DNA of 64,000 bases, taken from assembly GCF_001552375.1 (NCBI RefSeq), contig NZ_BCRB01000012.1:1-64000 (forward strand). The letters are read 5' to 3'. A program made the translations under genes and the position numbers. This stretch comes from Cellulomonas iranensis NBRC 101100 = JCM 18110 (GTDB lineage Bacteria; Actinomycetota; Actinomycetes; Actinomycetales; Cellulomonadaceae). The first letter of the stretch is position 1. Each line of letters begins with the position of its first letter. The notes below the pieces were generated by a model. It ran no database searches, had not been told where the DNA came from, and saw only the letters and a list, made by a program, of their open reading frames with translations. Positions 58,274-64,000 of this stretch are shown here, one piece after another.

Positions 58274-60394
58274 TCATCGCGCCGCCAGCCCGATCGCCGG
58301 CTCGACGCGCCCGGCGCTGCGCATCGGCACGGCCGCGGCGAGGACCGCGGCGCCGACCACGCCGGCGCCCAGCAGCGCGAGCCGGACCAACGGCGGCTGG
58401 CCGGCGGGCATGTCCAGCACGCGCAGCGCGAGCACGCCGTACGCGCCGCCCAGGACGACGCCGAGCGTCGCGCCGACCGCGGAGGCGAGCCCGGCCTCGG
58501 CCGCCACCGACCGGCGCGCGCCCGCCCGGCTCACGCCGAGCGCGCGGAGCAGGGCGATCTCCTGCCGGCGCTCGGCGACCGACAGCGCGAGCGTCACCAC
58601 GACCCCGACCATCGCGACGACGAGCGTGACCCCGATCATCGCCGCGCCGACGAGCTGCCCCACGGCGACCGTCTGCTCGATGCCCGCGAGCACGTCGCCC
58701 GCCCAGTAGACCGACGTGCCGGCGGGAACGGTGTCGAGCACGGCGTCCCGCAGCGCCGCGGGGTCCGTCCCCGGGGCGGGGTCGAGGAGGATGTCGGTGC
58801 CGACGACCCGGGCGTCGACCGCCGGGTGCGCCGCGAGCGCGGCCACCAGGGCGTCCGGGTCGGCGACGACGTCGACCGGGATCAGCGCGTCGGCCCCGAA
58901 GGTGCGCACGACGCTCTCGCGCGCGTCGGCGGTGACGCCCGCGACCGCCACGAGCAGCGCCGCGGCCAGGCCCACGCCCAGCGTGAGGACCGTCGTCATC
59001 GCGGCGGTGCGGCGCGACGAGCGGTGCGCGTTGGACACCGCGAGCCGCAGCGCCGCCGACCGCGCGCCGAGCGGCCGCACGGCCCGGGCGGCCCACCGCA
59101 CGAGGAACGGGCCGACCGCGACCAGCACCGCGAAGACCAGCGTCCCACTCAGCGCGGCGAGCGCGAGGCCCGTCAGCTGGTCGGTGCGCGCGACGGGGAC
59201 CGCGAGGGCTTCGGTGGCGACGGCCGTCAGCGTGAGCGCACCGGCCGTCACCAGGCGCGCGCCGACGCGCACGGGGCGGGCGTCGGACGAGCGTGCCGCC
59301 CCGAGCGCCACGACGGGTGCCGTGCGACCGGCCGCCCGCGCCGAGGGCAGCGCCGCGGCGACGGTCGCGACGACCGACAGGGCGACGCACGCGACGAGCC
59401 CGCCGGGCGCGGCGACGAACGGCGCGGACACCAGGTCCGCGGCACGCGCTGCCGCGACGAGCCCGGCGGCGACCCCCAGCCCCGCGCCCGTCCCGACCAG
59501 GCCCCCGAGCAGGCCGACGCACGCGGCCTCGGCGAGCACCGAGCGGTGCACCTGGCGACGCGTCGCGCCGACGCACCGCAGCAGCGCGAGCTCCGCGGTG
59601 CGCCGCGCCAGCACGATCCGGAACGTGGAGGACACGATCACCACGGCCGACAGCACGGCCAGCGCGACGAACACCGACAGCCCGCCGAGCACGCCCGCGA
59701 GCGTGTCGCCCACCGACCGGGCCTCCCGGTCGCGCTGCTCGGGGCCGCTCGTGACGGCGGCGTCACCGGCCACGGCCCGCACCGCGGCGAGGTCCACGTC
59801 CCCGACCACGAACATCTGCACGGGCGGCATCCCGCCGATCGTGACCGCGTCGGACGCGTGCACCAGGCCGACGTCCTGCCCGAACTCCCGCACCGGCCCG
59901 ACGCCCGCCACGACGAGCTCGTGCCCGCCCGCCACGACCGTGTCCCCGACGTCGACGCCGACGCGCTCGGCGGTCCGCAGCCCCAGCACGATCCCGCCGG
60001 GCTCGAGCGGGCCGACGTCGGGGGCGTCGCGCAGCGCGCTCAGTGGCCCGGCGCCCGGGTCGCTCGTGAGCTTCCACGTCGTGGTGACGCCGCCGGCCTC
60101 GACCTCGACGTCGCCGAGGCGCTCGACGACCACCTGCGCGACCCCGGGCAGGTCGCGCACGCGCTCGGCGACCACGAGCGCTGAAGCGGGCTCGACGTCC
60201 CCGCGGGGCACGACGACCACGTCGGCCGCGGGCGGCGTGACCATGCCGAACGCGACCAGCGCGACGCGCGCGTTGGCGGCGACCAGCAGCGCGGCGGCGG
60301 CGAACGCGGTCGCGGCCGTGATCGCGACGCCGACGAGCAGGGCCTGCCGCGGGCGGCGCACGACGCTGCGCAGCGCGGTCCGGGCGACGATCAC
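58274..60394 (-). CDS. FtsX-type ABC permease (MacB-like exporter)
   Basis: 706 residues. One N-terminal helix (about 15-40), an extracytoplasmic MacB-PCD-like domain (40-225), a first FtsX domain of three helices (about 235-365), a helix pair with a second extracytoplasmic domain (about 450-580), and a C-terminal FtsX domain (about 595-700). LLRCVGATRRQV and LLRALGVSRAGARR mark the two FtsX coupling loops. These proteins move lipids, peptides or drive antimicrobial resistance mechanically. The GTG overlaps the ATPase stop (GTGA). Confidence 0.9.
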   Translation of the reverse strand: MIVARTALRSVVRRPRQALLVGVAITAATAFAAAALLVAANARVALVAFGMVTPPAADVVVVPRGDVEPASALVVAERVRDLPGVAQVVVERLGDVEVEAGGVTTTWKLTSDPGAGPLSALRDAPDVGPLEPGGIVLGLRTAERVGVDVGDTVVAGGHELVVAGVGPVREFGQDVGLVHASDAVTIGGMPPVQMFVVGDVDLAAVRAVAGDAAVTSGPEQRDREARSVGDTLAGVLGGLSVFVALAVLSAVVIVSSTFRIVLARRTAELALLRCVGATRRQVHRSVLAEAACVGLLGGLVGTGAGLGVAAGLVAAARAADLVSAPFVAAPGGLVACVALSVVATVAAALPSARAAGRTAPVVALGAARSSDARPVRVGARLVTAGALTLTAVATEALAVPVARTDQLTGLALAALSGTLVFAVLVAVGPFLVRWAARAVRPLGARSAALRLAVSNAHRSSRRTAAMTTVLTLGVGLAAALLVAVAGVTADARESVVRTFGADALIPVDVVADPDALVAALAAHPAVDARVVGTDILLDPAPGTDPAALRDAVLDTVPAGTSVYWAGDVLAGIEQTVAVGQLVGAAMIGVTLVVAMVGVVVTLALSVAERRQEIALLRALGVSRAGARRSVAAEAGLASAVGATLGVVLGGAYGVLALRVLDMPAGQPPLVRLALLGAGVVGAAVLAAAVPMRSAGRVEPAIGLAAR

Positions 60395-61179
60395 GCGACG
60401 ACCCCCGCGGGGGTGGCGAGCGCGCCGAGGCGCTCGAGGACGGTGCGTCGCGTCGGCCGGTCGACCCGCCCGGCGGCGCGGCCGTCGCGCAGCAGCACGA
60501 CCTCGTCGGTGACGGCCGCCGCCGACGGGTCGTGCGTGACCATGACGACGGTCTGACCGAACTCGTCGACGCACGCACGCAGCAGCGCCAGCAGCGCGGC
60601 GCCCGACTCGCTGTCGAGGGCGCCCGTCGGCTCGTCGGCCACGACGAGGTCTGGCCGCCCCAGCAGGGCCCGCACGACCGCGACGCGTTGCCGCTGGCCG
60701 CCCGACAGCTCCGAGGGCAGGTGACGCAGCCGGTCCGCGACGCCCAGACGCTCGACGAGCTCGCGCCGCCACGCGCGGTCCGTGCGGCGGCCGGCCAGCG
60801 AGGCCGCGAGGTCGATGTTCTCGCCCGCCGTCAGGTGCGGCAGCAGGTTGCCGTCCTGGAAGACGAACCCCAGTCGGTCGCGCCGGATCGCGGTGAGCGC
60901 CGCGTCGTCGAGCGCGCCCAGGTCGGTGCCGCCCAGCAGCATCTGGCCGGACGTCGCCCGGTCCAACCCGGCGAGGCAGTGCAGGAACGTCGACTTGCCG
61001 GACCCCGAGGCGCCCATGACCGCGGTGAAGCGACGCTCGACCAGGTCGACGCTCAGGCCGTCGAGCGCGCGCACCCGGCTCGAACCCGTGCCGTACTCGC
61101 GGATGAGGTCGACCGCGCGGGCGGCGAGGCGCGGTCCGGCGACGGTCGACGGGGGCGGGGCGACGGGAGGCTTGCTCAT
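60391..61179 (-). CDS. ABC transporter ATPase (MacB/LolD type)
   Basis: 262 residues. Walker A MGASGSGKST (Lys62), Q-loop QDGNLLP, signature LSGGQRQRVA and Walker B LVVADEPTGALD, the latter typical of MacB/LolD/BceA ATPases. Drives the FtsX-type permease encoded next. Minus-strand CAGGCT six bases upstream suggests a leaderless mRNA. Divergent from a two-component system, a common arrangement for antimicrobial-peptide or envelope-stress modules. Confidence 0.93.
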   Translation of the reverse strand: MSKPPVAPPPSTVAGPRLAARAVDLIREYGTGSSRVRALDGLSVDLVERRFTAVMGASGSGKSTFLHCLAGLDRATSGQMLLGGTDLGALDDAALTAIRRDRLGFVFQDGNLLPHLTAGENIDLAASLAGRRTDRAWRRELVERLGVADRLRHLPSELSGGQRQRVAVVRALLGRPDLVVADEPTGALDSESGAALLALLRACVDEFGQTVVMVTHDPSAAAVTDEVVLLRDGRAAGRVDRPTRRTVLERLGALATPAGVVA

Positions 61180-61185
61180 GCGTCC

Positions 61186-61191
61186 AGCCTG
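61186..61191 (-). promoter_or_regulatory. -10-like element, leaderless ABC operon
   Basis: Minus-strand CAGGCT followed by GGACGC and the ATG at 61179. Confidence 0.45.
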
Positions 61192-61216
61192 GTCAGCGCC
61201 CTGGACCGCGGGAATC

Positions 61217-61232
61217 GACCGTGCGGACGGTC
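61217..61232. promoter_or_regulatory. Inverted repeat in divergent promoter region
   Basis: GACCGT-GCGG-ACGGTC (6-4-6) in the 134 bases between the ABC ATPase and the histidine kinase. It sits 25-45 bases upstream of the ABC -10 element, a place where a LuxR-type response regulator could activate. Confidence 0.4.
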
Positions 61233-61301
61233 CGGGGTGGACGCCCTCGGTCGAAGGGACGATCTTCCGGAGCGCTCGCGGAGCCCGGGCGTGGTGATCC
61301 G

Positions 61302-61307
61302 TAGGGT
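61302..61307 (+). promoter_or_regulatory. -10-like element, leaderless kinase gene
   Basis: TAGGGT followed by GGACGC and the GTG at 61314. The six-base spacer is identical to that of the divergent ABC gene. Confidence 0.5.
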
Positions 61308-61313
61308 GGACGC

Positions 61314-62498
61314 GTGCCGGACCCCGACGACCGACGACCGCCCCGTGCGACGTGGCTGCGGTCCCGCGCCGCGACGACGGCGCTCGAGCTCGTCGCGCTC
61401 GCGGGCCTGCTCGTCGTCGACCTCGAGCTGGGTGCGCGCCTCGCGCCGGGCACGCCCGGTGGCGCGGACGTCGCCGGGGCGCTGGTCACCGCGCTCGTCG
61501 CGGTGGTCGTGGCCGTCGTGGCGCTCGTGCGGCGCCGGCTGCCGTGGTGGCTCGCGACCGGCGGCGTCCTCACGGTCTCGGCGGGCGGCTCGCTCGTGTG
61601 CGCCGTCGTCGGCAGCCCCTCCCCGTCCCTCACGGAGGCCGCCGCGCTCGTCGTCGTCACCGCGTCCGGGGTGCGCGCCGCGCCGACGTCGCGGGCGGCC
61701 GCGGGCACCGCGGCGGCCGCGCTGGTCGCCGTGGTCGGGGGTGTCGCGCTGCGGATCGGCCCGCAGGCGACGGACGTGCTGCTCGCGGTGCTCGTCTGGG
61801 GCTGCGCCGTCGTCGCCGGCGTCGCGGGCCGCGCCGCCCGCACGCGCCGCGCCTCGGCGCTCGAGGAGGCCCGCCGGGCCGAGCGCGCCGAGCTCGCGCG
61901 CGAGCTGCACGACGTCGTCGCGCACCAGGTCACCGGGATCGTCGTGCAGGCGCAGGCGGCCATCGCCGTGGCCCGCACGGATCCCGCACGCGCGACGCAG
62001 GCGTTCGAGGCGATCGAGGCGGCCGGTGCCGAGGCCCTGGCGGGCATGCGGCGCATGGTGGGCGCGATCCGCGAGGACGCCGGGCCCGACGCGCCTGTCA
62101 CCGTGCGGTACGACCTGGCCGACATCCCGCCCCTGGTCGACCGGTTCGACGCCGGCCGGGGCCGTACGACGTCGCGGGTCGAGGTCCCGGACGCCCCGCT
62201 CGCCCCCGGCATCGGCGAGTCGGCCTACCGCATCGTCCGCGAGGCCCTCACCAACGTGCGCCGGCACGCGGTCGACCCCAGCACGCACGTCTGCGTGCGC
62301 GTCGTCGACGACGCGCTGCGGCTCGAGGTCGGCAACGACGGCGTGCGCCCCGGCTCCGCGTCCCGTGGCTCCGGCGGCTTCGGGCTCACCGGCATGGCCG
62401 AACGGGTCGCGGCGCTCGGCGGCACCCTGCACGCCGGTGCCGACGAGGCCGACACGTGGGTCGTGCGCGTCGAGATCCCCGCGGCGGTGACCCGGTGA
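61314..62498 (+). CDS. Sensor histidine kinase (HisKA_3 type)
   Basis: 394 residues. Five or so hydrophobic helices in the first 165 residues with almost no extracytoplasmic loops, then the HisKA_3 dimerisation domain with phospho-acceptor His199 in RELHDVVAHQ, and an HATPase_c domain (about 295-390) with VGNDGVRP and GGFGLTGMAERV. NarL/LiaS-type kinase that senses within the membrane. Its stop region overlaps the response-regulator GTG by four bases. Confidence 0.93.
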   Translation: MPDPDDRRPPRATWLRSRAATTALELVALAGLLVVDLELGARLAPGTPGGADVAGALVTALVAVVVAVVALVRRRLPWWLATGGVLTVSAGGSLVCAVVGSPSPSLTEAAALVVVTASGVRAAPTSRAAAGTAAAALVAVVGGVALRIGPQATDVLLAVLVWGCAVVAGVAGRAARTRRASALEEARRAERAELARELHDVVAHQVTGIVVQAQAAIAVARTDPARATQAFEAIEAAGAEALAGMRRMVGAIREDAGPDAPVTVRYDLADIPPLVDRFDAGRGRTTSRVEVPDAPLAPGIGESAYRIVREALTNVRRHAVDPSTHVCVRVVDDALRLEVGNDGVRPGSASRGSGGFGLTGMAERVAALGGTLHAGADEADTWVVRVEIPAAVTR

Positions 62499-63130
62499 TC
62501 GGCGTCGTCGTGGCCGACGACCAGGCGATGGTCCGCGCCGGGTTCCGCATGGTCCTGGAGGCCGAGGGGGACATCGCCGTGCTCGCCGACGTCGGTACCG
62601 GGCAGGACGCCGTGGCCGCCGCGCAGCGCCTGCGCCCCGACGTCGTGCTCATGGACATCCGCATGCCCGGCATGAACGGGCTCGACGCGACGCGGCAGGT
62701 CACCGGGCTGCCGGGCGCGCCGCGCGTCGTCGTCGTCACGACGTTCGACACCGACGAGTACCTGCGCTCCGCGCTCGCGGCCGGCGCGTCGGGGTTCCTG
62801 CTCAAGGACTCCGGCCCGCGGCTGCTCGTCGAGGCCGTGCGTGCCGCGGCCGACGGCGACGCGCTGGTGTCGCCGTCGGTGACCGTGCGCCTGCTCGCCG
62901 AGCTGGCGGCGGGCGCGACGCCGCCGACGGCCGAGCACGACCTCACCGACCGCGAGCTGGAGATCGTCGCGGCGATCGCGCGCGGCGGCACCAACGAGGA
63001 GATCGCCGCCGACCTGTTCGTGTCGCTGTCGACCGTCAAGACGCACGCCCGGAACATCAGCGTGAAGCTCGGTGCGCGCAACCGCGTCGAGATCGCCGCG
63101 TGGGCGTGGCGGACCCGGCTCGTGAGCTGA
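62495..63130 (+). CDS. LuxR/NarL-family response regulator
   Basis: 211 residues. Receiver domain with acidic pair Asp8/Asp9, phospho-acceptor Asp54 (LMDIRMPG), Thr and Lys switch residues (VTTFDTDEYL, LLKDSGP), and a C-terminal LuxR helix-turn-helix (LTDRELEIVAAIARGGTNEEIA, VKTHARNISVKLGARNR). Cognate partner of the preceding kinase. The likely target is the divergent ABC exporter. Confidence 0.95.
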   Translation: MIGVVVADDQAMVRAGFRMVLEAEGDIAVLADVGTGQDAVAAAQRLRPDVVLMDIRMPGMNGLDATRQVTGLPGAPRVVVVTTFDTDEYLRSALAAGASGFLLKDSGPRLLVEAVRAAADGDALVSPSVTVRLLAELAAGATPPTAEHDLTDRELEIVAAIARGGTNEEIAADLFVSLSTVKTHARNISVKLGARNRVEIAAWAWRTRLVS

Positions 63131-63158
63131 GCACGGGATCTCGGCGGCCGCGACGTTC

Positions 63159-63164
63159 TACGCT
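63159..63164 (+). promoter_or_regulatory. -10-like element, leaderless unknown gene
   Basis: TACGCT, seven bases before the GTG at 63172. Confidence 0.4.
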
Positions 63165-63171
63165 GCTCGCC

Positions 63172-64000
63172 GTGAGCAGCGATCAGGCGTCGTCCCGGTA
63201 CTCGATGGCGTTCCTCCCGCTCGGCGGGCCGGAGGACGGCGTGCTCGGGTGGCTCGTCATCCGCGACACGCACGGCCACGTGCCCGTGCGTGCGGTCGCA
63301 GCTGCCGACGAGGCCGAGGCGATGCGCCTCCTGGAACGTGCCGGCGCCGATATGCGCCGGTCGGTCCTCGCGTTCGAGCAGGTCTGGGGCATCGGTCCGG
63401 ACAGCAGGGCCGATCCCGTCCTGGCCGCAGCGATGCGGGCGCTCGAGGCGGCATACGCCGAGGACGACGAGGGCGAGGAGGTCGCCGTGGACGACCCGCG
63501 CGTCGAGGTCTTCCCCGACCCGGTCGACGTGTTCGTCGCCGACCAGCCGTGGCTGGGCCGTGTGCTGCACCCGTTGGTGTCGATCGACCTCGGCGCGCTC
63601 GACCCCGCGGTGCTCGGGCCAGGGGCGCGGGACCTCCCCGCGCCCGCCCGTGGTCTGCTGCTCAGCCCGGTCGAGCGAGAGGGCGGCCTGCTGGGTGGCC
63701 ACCTGCGCGCACCACCCGACGCGTGGTCCGCGGTGAACTGGCTGGCGTTCCGCATCGAGGACGACGGGCGGTGGCGGCTGCTGAGCGACCGCTCGGTCTT
63801 CGAGATCGAGACCGTGGGGGACGACGTGCCGGTGGCGCTCGGGGCCTTCTACGCCGACGCCGAGGCCGACCTCGCCGCGTCGCGCGAGCGGTGGCGGGTG
63901 CACGGCGTGCTCGCCGGTGGGGACTTCGGCGACCCGACGCGCCCGCGCGCCGGGTCGGAGGAAGGCTTCCCGGTCGTCGAGAGGCTCGGTGGCGACACCC
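63172..64000 (+). CDS. Unknown protein, cut by window end
   Basis: The frame is open from GTG at 63172 to the last base, 276 codons, with no stop. The protein is acidic, rich in Ala, Asp, Glu and Leu, without signal peptide or membrane helix. Features include FLPLGGPEDGVLGWLVI, a Glu-rich spacer (EDDEGEEVAVDD), VNWLAFRIEDDGRWRLLSDRSVFEIE and a helix DAEADLAASRERWRVHG, a pattern seen in cytoplasmic proteins of polymorphic-toxin or immunity neighbourhoods, though I cannot name a family. Start chosen from the leaderless -10 element. Confidence 0.65.
   Translation, partial: MSSDQASSRYSMAFLPLGGPEDGVLGWLVIRDTHGHVPVRAVAAADEAEAMRLLERAGADMRRSVLAFEQVWGIGPDSRADPVLAAAMRALEAAYAEDDEGEEVAVDDPRVEVFPDPVDVFVADQPWLGRVLHPLVSIDLGALDPAVLGPGARDLPAPARGLLLSPVEREGGLLGGHLRAPPDAWSAVNWLAFRIEDDGRWRLLSDRSVFEIETVGDDVPVALGAFYADAEADLAASRERWRVHGVLAGGDFGDPTRPRAGSEEGFPVVERLGGDT

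Overview
The window is very GC-rich, densely packed actinobacterial chromosome. GTG starts are common, neighbouring genes often overlap by four bases (ATGA/GTGA), and terminator-like stems lack T-tracts. Marker genes (RbpA, WhiA, OpcA, the uvrC-rapZ-yvcK-whiA block, the gap-pgk-tpiA-secG block, a tkt-tal-zwf-opcA-pgl operon and parA-scpA-scpB) point to Actinomycetia. Gene order and protein character are most like Micrococcales of the Cellulomonas type. The genus is an inference from memory of gene order, not a search result.

Layout. 0.3-2.3 kb: DUF485 protein plus acetate-type sodium/solute symporter. 2.3-8.7 kb: a methyltransferase, then a four-gene peptide/nickel-type ABC importer with a fused double ATPase. 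8.8-15.6 kb: 6-phosphofructokinase, ribosomal protein S1, CoaE, an unknown protein, UvrB and a VOC-fold protein. 15.7-17.9 kb: two tandem TerC genes behind a manganese (yybP-ykoY) riboswitch. 18-22 kb: YciI-like protein, acyl-CoA dehydrogenase, a metallo-hydrolase and a GH15 glycosidase. 22.2-31 kb: uvrA (with a LexA-like box), OsmC, uvrC, rapZ, yvcK and whiA. 31-35 kb: gap, pgk, tpiA, secG, rbpA. 35-42.6 kb, minus strand: tkt, tal, zwf, opcA and a pgl gene fused in frame to an O-methyltransferase. 43-53.6 kb: ctaB, xerD, parA, scpA, scpB, rluB-type synthase, tyrA, cmk, plsC, der and an unknown membrane protein. 53.8-57.7 kb: two MFS exporters, one with a GntR-type and one with an ArsR-type regulator, flanking a tRNA-Pro(GGG). 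57.8-63.1 kb: lipoprotein, FtsX-type permease and ATPase, divergent from a histidine kinase/LuxR response regulator. 63.2 kb to the end: an unknown gene cut by the window edge.

The central theme is core carbon metabolism (lower glycolysis, the whole oxidative and non-oxidative pentose phosphate branch, PfkA) interleaved with nucleotide excision repair (uvrA, uvrB and uvrC all present) and chromosome maintenance (xerD, parA, scpAB, der). About fifteen genes have a -10-like hexamer ending 6-8 bases before the start codon and no Shine-Dalgarno sequence, which suggests leaderless transcripts; I used this to choose several starts.

I found no CRISPR array, prophage or insertion sequence. The most unusual items are the Pgl/O-methyltransferase fusion, the riboswitch that appears to sequester the terC ribosome binding site, a ten-codon reading frame whose stop overlaps the gap start, and palindromic operator candidates at the two small regulators and between tkt and ctaB.
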